NCBI GenBank assembly: GCA_963930185.1
Contig: CAWVLT010000050.1
Location: 1-11,009 of the forward strand
Origin: JAGZEG01 sp963930185
GTDB taxonomy: Bacteria > Actinomycetota > Coriobacteriia > Coriobacteriales > UMGS124
Length of the DNA stretch: 11,009 nt
Direction: 5' to 3'
The notes beneath the pieces are model-generated. The model saw only the letters and a list, made by a program, of their open reading frames with translations. It was not told the origin of the DNA and did not search any database. Every line of letters begins with the position of its first letter. Within the stretch, counting starts at the first letter, position 1. Below, in pieces: positions 1 to 6,630 of this stretch. The translations under genes were made by a program, and so were the position numbers.

Positions 1-847
1 CAACCACGGCCTGCTGCGCAAGGGCGAGCCCGAGCAGGTCGAGGAGGTCTTCACCAAGCAGTTCGACGTCGACTTCATCCACGTGCATGCCGAGGACCGC
101 TACGCCAAGCTGCTCGACGGCGTGACCGATCCCGAGCAGAAGCGCCGCATCATCGGCACACAGTTCTGGAACGAGTTCTTCGCGGTGGCCCAGCAGCTGG
201 AGGAGGACGGCCGCCCGGTGCAGTACCTGGCGCAGGGCACCATCTACCCCGACATCATCGAGAGCGGTGCGCGCAAGACCGGTGGCAAGGCTTCGACCAT
301 CAAGAGCCACCACAACCTCATCCCGTTCCCCGAGGGCGTGCACTTCGACCTGATCGAGCCGCTCGACCACTTCTTCAAGGACGAGGTGCGCGCGCTGGGC
401 ACGGCGCTGGGCCTGCCCGACCACATCGTCTACCGCCAGCCGTTCCCCGGCCCTGGCCTGGCCATCCGCATCATCGGCGCGGTGAGTCCCGAGAAGCTGG
501 CGATCCTCAAGGACGCCGACGCCATCGTGCGCGAGGAGCTCGACGCCTACAATGCCCAGCTCCTCGAGGAGACCGGCGAGCGCAACTCCGAGCATAGCTG
601 CTGGCAGTACTTCGCCGTGCTGCCCGACATCAAGAGCGTGGGCGTGATGGGCGACGAGCGCACCTATCAGCGTCCCGTGATCCTGCGTGCCGTGGAGTCA
701 AGCGACGCCATGACGGCCGACTGGGCGAAGCTGCCCTACGACGTGCTCGCCCGCATCTCCGGCCGCATCGTGGCCGAGGTCCCCGGCGTGAACCGCGTGG
801 TTTACGACATCACGAGCAAGCCTCCGGCGACGATCGAGTGGGAGTAA
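1..847 (+). CDS. guaA: GMP synthase (glutamine-hydrolysing), C-terminal part; 5' end outside window
   Basis: The gene enters from the left edge (first whole codon at base 2) and ends at TAA 845-847, giving 281 visible residues. GuaA amidates XMP to GMP with ATP and glutamine-derived ammonia in the cytosol, the last step of de novo GMP synthesis. The visible part begins in the ATP-pyrophosphatase domain (NHGLLRKGE) and continues through the conserved stretches GVTDPEQKRRIIG, LAQGTIYPDIIES and IKSHHN. It ends with the GuaA dimerisation domain: PFPGPGLAIRI, KSVGVMGDERTY, MTADWAKLPYD and the hallmark terminus GVNRVVYDITSKPPATIEWE. The glutamine amidotransferase domain must lie upstream. No frameshift or missing motif is seen. 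The assignment is essentially certain from these motifs. Confidence 0.98.
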   Translation, partial: NHGLLRKGEPEQVEEVFTKQFDVDFIHVHAEDRYAKLLDGVTDPEQKRRIIGTQFWNEFFAVAQQLEEDGRPVQYLAQGTIYPDIIESGARKTGGKASTIKSHHNLIPFPEGVHFDLIEPLDHFFKDEVRALGTALGLPDHIVYRQPFPGPGLAIRIIGAVSPEKLAILKDADAIVREELDAYNAQLLEETGERNSEHSCWQYFAVLPDIKSVGVMGDERTYQRPVILRAVESSDAMTADWAKLPYDVLARISGRIVAEVPGVNRVVYDITSKPPATIEWE

Positions 848-906
848 TTCGGCTCATAAAACGGTTCGCAACGCTTCCTGTCAGATAGTAACATTTCCGC
901 AGGTGA

Positions 907-942
907 GAAAGGGCTTTTCTTCGAGAGGAGAAAAGCCCTTCT
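907..942 (+). terminator. Rho-independent-type hairpin after guaA, possibly bidirectional
   Basis: The arms 909-920 (AAGGGCTTTTCT) and 929-940 (AGAAAAGCCCTT) are perfect reverse complements. The pairing can continue with T921-G928 and C922-G927 to leave a GAGA tetraloop, giving a stem of about 14 bp. Only a short CTT follows on the plus strand and TCTC on the minus strand, so the T-tract is weak, but both arms end in TT. It lies 60 bp past the guaA stop and between convergent genes, so it may also stop transcripts of the hydrolase gene coming from the right. Confidence 0.78.
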
Positions 943-1019
943 TGCGCTTGGAAATACCTCGTTTGGGATGATCCTTCTACGAATTCTTCCATAGAAGTGA
1001 ACGATGCGCGACATTCTAT

Positions 1020-1871
1020 TTAAAGTAGAGAGTCGCGGCACGCATGGACGCGTATGTGCTCGCGCACGGCCCCCTCGACAAAGCGCTCGATCAGCTCGTT
1101 GACACGCTGGGGCGCGTCAATGTTGGAGCTATGGCCGGCCCCCTTGATCCACTCGACTGGCAGGCCGGTATGCCTCGCCCACGCTCGGTTGTATCGTCTG
1201 GCGGAGCCGGCCGCATCCCTATCACCGCAGATGAGCAGTGCTGGGCAGTCGATGCGGTAGGGACGATTGGCCATGACGGCGCTCGCAAGCGCGCGATAGC
1301 CGCAGTCGGCGAGCTCTGCGTACTCCCTCTTTTCGTAGGACGACATCATCTCGCGCATGAGCACGCGGCCATGCTTGGTCGTGGAGCATCCCCGCGATCC
1401 GATGCGGAGCAAAAGGCCCCAGGGAATCGACAGGTACACGCCGAGCATGTGCCTGAGCGCCCAGAGCTCAGGCGCCGTGTAGTAGGTGCGCCCTAGCGGG
1501 CACGAATCGATAGAGACGAATCCCGAGGCCTTGCCCGGAAACAGATCGAGATACACCTGCGCAACGTAGCCTCCCATGGACTGACCGACGAGGACTGGCT
1601 GTTTGACCTGCTCGCGCAGGAGAATCCCGCGCAGCATCCTTGCGAGGTCATCCATGCTCCACCCGAGCGTGAACGGTCGCGACGCACCGTGCGCTGGCGG
1701 GTCCCACGCAAGGCATTTCGCTCTACTCCTGAAGTGTTCGATCTGCCCGACAAACAGGCGGTGATCGGCGGTGAGACCGGGAAGGAACACGAGCCACGGA
1801 GCGTCATCGGCTCGCTCTGAGACCCAGTAACGTATTGTGCCGCCGTCGGTCGCGAAGTCCCGCTGTCGCAT
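1020..1871 (-). CDS. alpha/beta hydrolase-fold protein, probable serine esterase or hydrolase
   Basis: A 283-residue protein with the alpha/beta-hydrolase plan. A strand and oxyanion-type segment LVFLPGLTADHR lies near residues 27-38, followed by WDPPAHGAS (56-64) and the nucleophile elbow GQSMGG with Ser98. The likely acid Asp219 lies in CGDRDAAG, and the His247 of GAGHSSN completes a visible catalytic triad. A helical cap lies between about 130 and 205. The substrate cannot be told from sequence. There is no signal peptide, so it is probably cytosolic. The ATG at 1869-1871 is preceded on the minus strand by AGGAGG with 4 bases of spacing, which fixes the start. It begins 12 bp past the thioredoxin gene stop and so is the third gene of that operon, although a functional link to thiol redox is not evident. 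The last 12 or so residues (HIRVHACRDSLL) look like a non-conserved tail. Confidence 0.88.
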   Translation of the reverse strand: MRQRDFATDGGTIRYWVSERADDAPWLVFLPGLTADHRLFVGQIEHFRSRAKCLAWDPPAHGASRPFTLGWSMDDLARMLRGILLREQVKQPVLVGQSMGGYVAQVYLDLFPGKASGFVSIDSCPLGRTYYTAPELWALRHMLGVYLSIPWGLLLRIGSRGCSTTKHGRVLMREMMSSYEKREYAELADCGYRALASAVMANRPYRIDCPALLICGDRDAAGSARRYNRAWARHTGLPVEWIKGAGHSSNIDAPQRVNELIERFVEGAVREHIRVHACRDSLL

Positions 1872-1883
1872 GCGCCCTCCTGC

Positions 1884-2606
1884 TCAGCTCTGGGCGGGCG
1901 TGATCATGTCGATGCCACGCTGCAGCATGTCGGCGTCGATGGCGCCGGTCGCCCGTGCGATGAGATGCCCCTGCGGGTCAATGAAGTAGGTCGTGGGCAG
2001 CGAGTAGGCCTGGTAGGCCATGGTGGCGCTCATCTCGGTATCGAATAGCACGGGGAACGAGTACCCCTGCTCCTCGACATACGCCAGGGCGCTCTCGATT
2101 GTTTCGCGCGTACCGTCGGTCACGTTAACCATCAGGAACTGGACGTCATCGCCCAGCTCGCGGTGCTTCTCGTCAAAGTGAGGCATCTCCAGCTTGCAGG
2201 AGCTGCACCAGCTTGCCCAGAAGTTCAGGACGACCGGCCTGCCGGCGTAGTCGGCGAGGCGGACCTCGTTGCCCTGCGCGTCGTAGACGGTGAAGTCCGG
2301 TGCGCCAAAAAGCTGCGACTGCTCGTCAGTCGCCTCGCTCTCGCTCGCAGCGCTGGTGCCAGCGCTGCCCATGCTGTCGGGGTCGCCTGTGGTATCGGAG
2401 TTATCCGCACTGTCGCCCGACGCCGTGGAGGAACCGCCATCGGCAGCCTCGCTCGCATCTCTGCCTGCGTCAACGCGCTGCGCCGAGACCACGGAGAGCT
2501 GATCCGGTGCCATCGACGGGGCCAGGAACGCATACAGCGCCCCGGCTCCTGCGAGTACGGCGACGATCGCCACGATGATCGCGATCGTCCGCTTCTTTTC
2601 GTTCAC
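1884..2606 (-). CDS. membrane-anchored TlpA/ResA-like thioredoxin-fold thiol:disulfide oxidoreductase
   Basis: This 240-residue protein starts at GTG (2604-2606) behind AGGAGGAGG. A single N-terminal membrane segment (about residues 8-29, after MNEKKR) should anchor it with the rest outside the membrane. A low-complexity linker of Ser, Asp, Ala and Gly with many acidic residues runs from about 45 to 97. The thioredoxin/AhpC-TSA domain covers 101-235: the redox motif WCSSC (Cys134, Cys137) in FWASWCSSCKLEMP, and the cis-proline Pro204 in YSLPTTYFID. Proteins of this type reduce or exchange disulfides in secreted or membrane proteins, or cytochrome c apoproteins. The ccdA-like gene lies 22 bp upstream in the same transcription unit, and CcdA-type proteins feed electrons to such thioredoxins, so the pair very probably works together. 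No cytochrome c genes are visible, so the client is unknown. Confidence 0.92.
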   Translation of the reverse strand: MNEKKRTIAIIVAIVAVLAGAGALYAFLAPSMAPDQLSVVSAQRVDAGRDASEAADGGSSTASGDSADNSDTTGDPDSMGSAGTSAASESEATDEQSQLFGAPDFTVYDAQGNEVRLADYAGRPVVLNFWASWCSSCKLEMPHFDEKHRELGDDVQFLMVNVTDGTRETIESALAYVEEQGYSFPVLFDTEMSATMAYQAYSLPTTYFIDPQGHLIARATGAIDADMLQRGIDMITPAQS

Positions 2607-2628
2607 GCGTGCCTCCTCCTAAGTCGAT

Positions 2629-3291
2629 CTAGCTGAGCAGACCGAGCAGCCAGCCGAGCGTGCCGGTTGCCATGAGGATACCCACGAGGATCAGGAAGCA
2701 TCCGCAGACGATGTTGATGACCCGGTAGTGCGCCTTGATGATGTCGAATGCCGACTTCAGGCGGTCGATCAGAACGGCGCTGAGGACGAAGGGGATGCCC
2801 AGACCAAGCGAGTAGGTGAGCAGCATCATGACGCCCTCGACCACATGGCCCTGCTGCGAGGCGAGCATCAGGGCAGACCCCAAGAAGGCGCCCACGCAGG
2901 GCGTCCAGCCAATGGAGAAGATCATGCCGAAGAGAAGCGACGAGAGGAACCCCATGTCCTTGGTGTTGATGGCCTTGCGTGCGCCCCTGAACAGGTTGAG
3001 CTTGAACACGCCGAGGAAGTTCAGGCCAAAGAAGATGACGATCAGCCCACAGATCACGTTGACGAGCGTCTGGTGACTCTTGAGCAGACTTCCGACGCTG
3101 CCAGCAAGCGCGCCCAGAATGACGAACACAAGGGTGAACCCTGCGACGAACCCAAGGGCGTTTCTCAACGTCCTGCCCGTTGAGCGTTCCGTGCCACCTG
3201 CGAAGTAAGAGACGTAGATCGGCAGCATCGGCAGCAGGCAGGGGGAGATGAACGTGATGATCCCCTCGAGAAACGAGATTACGTACTGCAC
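2629..3291 (-). CDS. ccdA: CcdA/DsbD-type transmembrane thiol-electron transporter
   Basis: A hydrophobic protein of about 220 residues with six predicted membrane segments and the two signature half-motifs of the CcdA family, SPCLLPMLP (Cys18 from the GTG start) and GWTPCVGAFLG (Cys132). These cysteines form the intramembrane pair that carries reducing equivalents from cytoplasmic thioredoxin to an extracytoplasmic thioredoxin-fold protein. The partner is presumably the TlpA-like protein encoded next in the operon. I place the start at GTG 3289-3291 because family members begin just before the VISFLEG helix and an AAAGGAG lies upstream (spacing about 10). An ATG at 3325-3327 in the same frame would add 12 polar residues and is the alternative. 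A TACAAT on the minus strand at 3369-3374 could be the -10 box, but a convincing -35 is absent. Confidence 0.92.
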   Translation of the reverse strand: MQYVISFLEGIITFISPCLLPMLPIYVSYFAGGTERSTGRTLRNALGFVAGFTLVFVILGALAGSVGSLLKSHQTLVNVICGLIVIFFGLNFLGVFKLNLFRGARKAINTKDMGFLSSLLFGMIFSIGWTPCVGAFLGSALMLASQQGHVVEGVMMLLTYSLGLGIPFVLSAVLIDRLKSAFDIIKAHYRVINIVCGCFLILVGILMATGTLGWLLGLLS

Positions 3292-3415
3292 GCGCCTCAC
3301 GCTCCTTTGGCTGACATGGGGTGGCATTCGCCTTGGGTGGACTTTGGATGCCGTGCCCTAGGTGCCTTATTGTAAGAGAAGCGCCTGCCTATGGACGGGA
3401 ATTCGGAGCCGCGAC

Positions 3416-3434
3416 AGGCGAATCGCCTCTTTTT
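3416..3434 (+). terminator. Short hairpin plus T-run with a competing upstream pairing arm
   Basis: AGGCGA (3416-3421) and TCGCCT (3423-3428) pair (loop AAT after relaxing the inner pair) and are followed by CTTTTT at 3429-3434, a compact intrinsic-terminator shape on the plus strand. An upstream CGCCTG at 3382-3387 is complementary to CAGGCG at 3415-3420, so an alternative fold could disarm the terminator hairpin. No plus-strand gene precedes it, so either a small leader RNA exists or the shape is fortuitous. Confidence 0.4.
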
Positions 3435-3506
3435 GCCAAAAAATTGAGGGTATGAACTTCTCAGTGAGCTTGCTGGGTCGCTGTTTCCGGTAGTTCTTTC
3501 AGAATA

Positions 3507-3565
3507 GTGTTACGGTGCCACAGGGTAGTAAAGTTCCCGCTGGCAAATCACTGAAATCGTAACAC
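3507..3565. repeat. Inverted repeat GTGTTACG ... CGTAACAC
   Basis: GTGTTACG at 3507-3514 is exactly repeated in inverse orientation at 3558-3565 (CGTAACAC), 43 bp apart. Similarity extends outward with one mismatch (AT[A/G]GTGTTACG). It sits in the AT-rich middle of the intergenic region upstream of the GyrI-like gene. It could be a bipartite operator or the remnant of an element; nothing in the sequence decides between them. Confidence 0.45.
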
Positions 3566-3807
3566 CATGCCTATGATTGACATGTTGAAAGCTAAACCTA
3601 CTTAGAAGTTAGGAAATTCATACCATAAGAAAAATGGCAAAAACGGCTCCTCGGGCTGTCGTCTCGGTCTCGCATTGCATCTCGTAGGAGTTCTTAGGGC
3701 ATGCGGGAGGTCTGGGGGGCTCGCTATGACCCGGAGTTGCCAAGGGGATGTGCGGGAAGTATGCTTGAGCCTGATGTTCCATTGCAGCGACGGGAGTGTG
3801 AGCCCCC

Positions 3808-4581
3808 ATGGCCTACGACTTCAAGAAGGAGTTCCGCGACCTCTACATGCCCAAGTTAAAGCCCGCGTTCGTTGACGTGCCGGCGATGACGTTCGCTGCG
3901 TTCGCAGGCACGGGCGACCCCAACGAGGAGGGCGGTTCCTACCAGCAGGCCCTCGCGCTGCTCTATGGTCTTTCGTACACGGTGAGGATGGCAAAGATGG
4001 GCAGCTGGCAGCCCGAGGGGTACTTCGACTACGTGGTGCCCCCGCTCGAGGGCCTGTGGTGGGCGGGCGCTGGCGCGTTCGACGGCACCCGCATCGCCGA
4101 CAAGTCGGCACTCTCATGGGCTGCGCTCATACGCCAGCCCGACTTCGTGACGCCTGACGTCTTTGCGCGCGTCTGCGAGCAGCTCGCAAAGAAGAAGCCC
4201 GAGCTCGCCGAGTCGCTTTCCGAGGCCCTGGCCACTGGGACCCTACGTCTCGTCCGCTTTGCCGAGGGGCCCTGTGCCCAGGTCATGCATGTGGGGCCCT
4301 ACGACGACGAACCTGCCACTATCGCCGGGCTCTCGGCGTTTATCGAGGCCGAGGGTTTCGTGACCGACATCGCCGAGGGCGGGGAGTCTCCGGCCGGCCA
4401 TACTGCCACGCGCGCGTTCGATGGCGGGTGCGTCCTCGATGCGCTTGACGCGGACGGTGGGGTGCCCGGCATTCGCCTGCATCACGAGATCTACCTCGGC
4501 GACCCGCGTCGTACCAAGCCCGAGAACCTCAAGACCGTCGTCCGCCACCCGGTCAGGACAAAGGGTTCGGAAACGCAATGA
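3808..4581 (+). CDS. GyrI-like small-molecule-binding domain protein
   Basis: A stand-alone GyrI-like (SHV2-fold) protein of 257 residues without a DNA-binding domain. It has the conserved blocks of the long GyrI-like family: the N-terminus MAYDFKKEFRDLYMPK, GDPNEEGGSYQQAL (36-49), YVVPPLEGLWW (75-85), QVMHVGPYDDEPATI (158-172) and the C-terminal HHEIYLGDPRRTKPENLKT (225-243). GyrI-like domains bind hydrophobic or cationic small molecules. Some stand-alone members have been reported to hydrolyse cyclopropanoid toxins, so a detoxification role is possible but not shown. The ATG at 3808 is chosen because the family conserves the residues right after it. Its ribosome site (GGGAG, about 11 bases upstream) is poor. 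No operon partner lies to the left. The gene to the right starts 67 bp later. Confidence 0.88.
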   Translation: MAYDFKKEFRDLYMPKLKPAFVDVPAMTFAAFAGTGDPNEEGGSYQQALALLYGLSYTVRMAKMGSWQPEGYFDYVVPPLEGLWWAGAGAFDGTRIADKSALSWAALIRQPDFVTPDVFARVCEQLAKKKPELAESLSEALATGTLRLVRFAEGPCAQVMHVGPYDDEPATIAGLSAFIEAEGFVTDIAEGGESPAGHTATRAFDGGCVLDALDADGGVPGIRLHHEIYLGDPRRTKPENLKTVVRHPVRTKGSETQ

Positions 4582-4648
4582 GCCAAGAAACATGCGGCGC
4601 TCACGGTATACTTGCGGCATACTGCGGTTGGGGAAAGGGGTGAATGGT

Positions 4649-4936
4649 ATGGCCGGATCATCCGCGCCTTTCACGGCTTTTCTTTCTCATGATGGGTCTT
4701 ACACGAGTTTTTCGTTTGGCCCATATATTATCCGATTTCGAACGTCTTCGAACTTGAAGCGCTATCTTGACGTTAAGGTGTGGGACGCAGGCTATCTTGT
4801 GGTTGACGCCGAGTACGACGGTGTGACCAATCCTGTCGAAGAATATATTGATATGATTCCGATAATGAATAATTTATATATTAATATAGATGAGTTTATT
4901 AATAGAATTGAAAGGGTTGAGATAAAATATGAATGA
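4649..4936 (+). CDS. small hypothetical protein, first gene of a three-gene coupled module
   Basis: A 95-residue protein that I do not recognise. The ATG at 4649 is preceded by AAAGGGG with 8 bases of spacing. An upstream GTG at 4640 in frame is less likely because it would overlap that site. The sequence has two parts: a region that looks rich in beta strands (TSFSFGPYIIRFRT, YLDVKVWDAGYLVVDAEY), then an acidic helical end (PVEEYIDMI, IDEFINRIERVEIKYE). No signal peptide or membrane segment is seen. The last third (about 4840-4935) is strongly AT-rich compared with its surroundings, which suggests acquisition by transfer. Its stop overlaps the next gene start by 8 bp. A TATACT at 4607-4612 may be the -10 box of the module; no -35 match is evident. 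Confidence 0.72.
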   Translation: MAGSSAPFTAFLSHDGSYTSFSFGPYIIRFRTSSNLKRYLDVKVWDAGYLVVDAEYDGVTNPVEEYIDMIPIMNNLYINIDEFINRIERVEIKYE

Positions 4937-5156
4937 AACAGAGCTTAAGAGAATTGCTGATGCGGCAGATTTTATCGTGAGCGGATACACGTTCACCGTT
5001 TGTGAAATCGGGATTCGTGTGCTGAACCTGAACAGGCCAACAAGTGCCGCCGTGCTATCTGAGGACGGTGAGGTTCTCGAGACCACCATGGATGACATCG
5101 AGTTGGGAATCGTTTTAGACCTCTTGAGGCGCAACCACGAATTTTTGGCGGCGTAG
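4929..5156 (+). CDS. small hypothetical protein, second gene of the coupled module
   Basis: A 75-residue acidic protein (MNETELKRIADAADFIVSGY...) that I do not recognise. It appears to be a compact alpha/beta domain: an N-terminal helix, two or three strands (YTFTVCEIGIRVLNL, SAAVLSEDGEVLETTM) and a C-terminal helix (IELGIVLDLLRRNHEFL). It overlaps the preceding gene by 8 bp and ends 2 bp before the next, so the three should be translated together and in fixed ratio. No catalytic motif is visible. Small size, acidic nature and tight coupling are compatible with an antitoxin- or immunity-like role, but nothing proves this. Confidence 0.72.
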   Translation: MNETELKRIADAADFIVSGYTFTVCEIGIRVLNLNRPTSAAVLSEDGEVLETTMDDIELGIVLDLLRRNHEFLAA

Positions 5157-5158
5157 CA

Positions 5159-5443
5159 ATGCCAAAATACTATGATTTCAAAGTGCGCGGCTATTACCTT
5201 TACTTCACTGCGCATTGTGTTATTGAGTGCATGCATGTTCATGCAAGCGATTCTCGCCTTACGGAAAGTGGATCAGCCAAATTCTTTGTCAAGGGCAACG
5301 GTGACTCTGTGCTGAAAAATCGTGGATCTCTTTCTGAAAGGGATGTCAGTGTTATTCAGCGCTTTATCAAAGAAAATTATCGCGACATGTATCTCACATG
5401 GTCATCAATAAGTAAAACAGGCTTCTATGGTGACCTGCGGTGA
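5159..5443 (+). CDS. small hypothetical protein with DUF4160-like appearance, third gene of the coupled module
   Basis: A 94-residue protein beginning at ATG 5159, 2 bp after the previous stop and without a clear ribosome site, so it probably depends on translational coupling. The pattern YYLYFTAHC...MHVHASD...GSAKFFV, then a helix around ERDVSVIQRFIKENYRDMYLTW, recalls the DUF4160 type of small protein (a conserved H-x-H strand, an AKF strand, then a helix ending in W). This is my reading of the pattern, at low confidence. DUF4160 genes often sit next to small partner genes in toxin-antitoxin-like settings. The stop overlaps the methyltransferase gene start by 4 bp (GTGA). Confidence 0.72.
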   Translation: MPKYYDFKVRGYYLYFTAHCVIECMHVHASDSRLTESGSAKFFVKGNGDSVLKNRGSLSERDVSVIQRFIKENYRDMYLTWSSISKTGFYGDLR

Positions 5444-6321
5444 GGACGCTCGTGAAACGGGGCAAGAGTTTAACCGGAAGCGAAGCCACACGGCTGACTG
5501 AGAGTTTGCCGCGCAATGTCGGGTCGCGTCAGCTCGTCATTCTCGCCGATGCGGAGGTTGCCGAGGACAGGGTGGCGCGTCTCGTTGCTCGCCTTCGCAG
5601 GCACCTTGACGTGCCGGTCGTGCAAGAGGGATCCGAGCTCGACCCTTCCTGGCTGCTGCTTCACCTGGCTGCCGATGGCCTGTCTCTGGAGGGTGACGGC
5701 CTGGTGCTGCGTGCTGACCTCTCGCGCATGCTGCCGCGCCTCAAGCCAGCGAACCTGCAGCGCGAGCTACTTGTTCGGGCCGCGCGGCTGAAGGGGTTCG
5801 AGGGGGTGCCCATCGCGGTCGACGCAACGGCAGGCCTTGGCGAGGACTCGCTTCTTCTGGCCGCCGCGGGGTTTGAGGTGACGCTGTTCGAGCGCGATCC
5901 GGTGATCGCCGCCCTGTTGGCTGACGCGCTGGAACGCGCCGCTTCCTCGGAAGTCCCCCAGCTTGTGGATGCCGTCTGCCGGATGCGCCTGGTCGAGGGC
6001 GACAGCCTTGCCCTGCTGCCGAGCCTGACTGCACGGCCGGACGTGGTGTATCTCGACCCCATGTTTCCCGGGCGCACCAAGAGCGCGGCTGTCAAGAAGA
6101 AGTTCCAGCTGCTCCATTACCTCGAGGCCCCCTGCGCTGACGAGCGCGAGCTCCTCGCCGCGGCGCTGGCCAGCGGCCCGCGCAGGGTCGTCATCAAGCG
6201 CCCGCCCAAGGGGCCGCACCTGGCCGGCGTAAAGCCGAGCTATTCGCTGGCGGGCAAGGCAGTGCGCTACGACTGCATCGCGGTGCCGGGTTCGTCGCGG
6301 CGGGCATCGCTCTCGTCGTAG
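5440..6321 (+). CDS. rsmJ: RsmJ-type class I SAM-dependent methyltransferase, probable 16S rRNA (guanine1516-N2) methyltransferase
   Basis: A 293-residue protein whose C-terminal two thirds match the RsmJ pattern closely. The SAM-binding motif I is DATAGLGEDSLLLA (128-141), followed by the acidic loop FERDPVIAALL (150-160). The catalytic segment VVYLDPMFPGRTKSAAVKKK (202-221) corresponds to YLDPMFPHKQKSALVKKE in E. coli, and VVIKRPPKGPHLAG (250-263) follows. RsmJ methylates N2 of G1516 in 16S rRNA in the cytosol. The N-terminal 70 residues are longer and different from the E. coli form. Start: GTG 5440 overlaps the preceding stop by 4 bp but has no ribosome site. GTG 5452 has GTGAGG six bases upstream and is a real alternative. 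The gene is much more GC-rich than the module before it, so a resident gene may have been captured behind an inserted module. Confidence 0.88.
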   Translation: MRTLVKRGKSLTGSEATRLTESLPRNVGSRQLVILADAEVAEDRVARLVARLRRHLDVPVVQEGSELDPSWLLLHLAADGLSLEGDGLVLRADLSRMLPRLKPANLQRELLVRAARLKGFEGVPIAVDATAGLGEDSLLLAAAGFEVTLFERDPVIAALLADALERAASSEVPQLVDAVCRMRLVEGDSLALLPSLTARPDVVYLDPMFPGRTKSAAVKKKFQLLHYLEAPCADERELLAAALASGPRRVVIKRPPKGPHLAGVKPSYSLAGKAVRYDCIAVPGSSRRASLSS

Positions 6322-6403
6322 GCCGTGCGCTCCGCAGGCGCTCGCCCTCCTCGGGGTATGCCATCGAGTGCGCCGATGACCGCCGACGTCGTTGCTGGGA
6401 TCG

Positions 6404-6628
6404 TCACGCGTCGTTGGCCCCAGGCTCGCCTGGCACGTATTCCAGCAGGTCCCCCGGCTGGCATCGCAGCTCGCGGCAGAGCGCGTCAAGCGTGGAGAAG
6501 CGGATGGCGCTGATCTTGCCGGTCTTGATGCGCGAGAGGTTGACCTCGGACAGGTCGATGCGCTGCGCCAGCTCACGCGAGGTCATGCCTCGCTCTACGA
6601 GTATGCGGTCGAGTCTTAGGCGAATCAT
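6404..6628 (-). CDS. small XRE (Cro/CI) family regulator, YozG-like
   Basis: A 74-residue protein that is essentially one helix-turn-helix domain: MTSRELAQRIDLSEVNLSRI (15-34), then KTGKISAIRFSTLDALCREL and CQPGDLLEYVP. This is the short YozG/YdaS-like layout ending in the 'L C..L.CQPGDLLEY' signature. Its ATG is 2 bp past the stop of the DUF2975 gene, so translation is probably coupled. In Bacillus subtilis the pair yoaS (DUF2975) and yozG has the same arrangement. The family often regulates its own operon, and the membrane partner may sense the stimulus; both are inference. It converges with the methyltransferase gene, with 82 bp between their stops and no good terminator seen. Confidence 0.9.
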   Translation of the reverse strand: MIRLRLDRILVERGMTSRELAQRIDLSEVNLSRIKTGKISAIRFSTLDALCRELRCQPGDLLEYVPGEPGANDA

Positions 6629-6630
6629 GG

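Larger units (their letters stand above)
3292..3807. other. 516-bp intergenic region between divergent ccdA-like and GyrI-like genes
   Basis: I see no credible coding region here. The few open frames are short, lack binding sites and do not look like protein. The centre (about 3430-3650) is clearly more AT-rich than the flanking genes. It holds a hairpin followed by T5 at 3416-3434, an 8-bp perfect inverted repeat at 3507-3514/3558-3565, and a consensus TTGACA at 3577-3582. No good -10 box lies 16-18 bp downstream of that TTGACA. The region must contain the promoters for both flanking operons, but only weak candidates can be named. Confidence 0.6.

Noticed and set aside
1044..1496. 150-codon plus-strand open frame
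   Set aside because: It lies wholly antisense to the alpha/beta hydrolase gene, has no family resemblance and is typical of antisense frames in GC-rich DNA.
3618..3875. Short open frames on both strands before the GyrI-like gene
   Set aside because: No ribosome binding sites, no protein-like pattern, and they overlap the conserved start of the GyrI-like gene in other frames.
5767..6576. 269-codon minus-strand open frame
   Set aside because: Antisense to the RsmJ-type gene and overlapping the XRE gene in another frame; its composition is that of a shadow frame rich in Arg, Ser and Pro.
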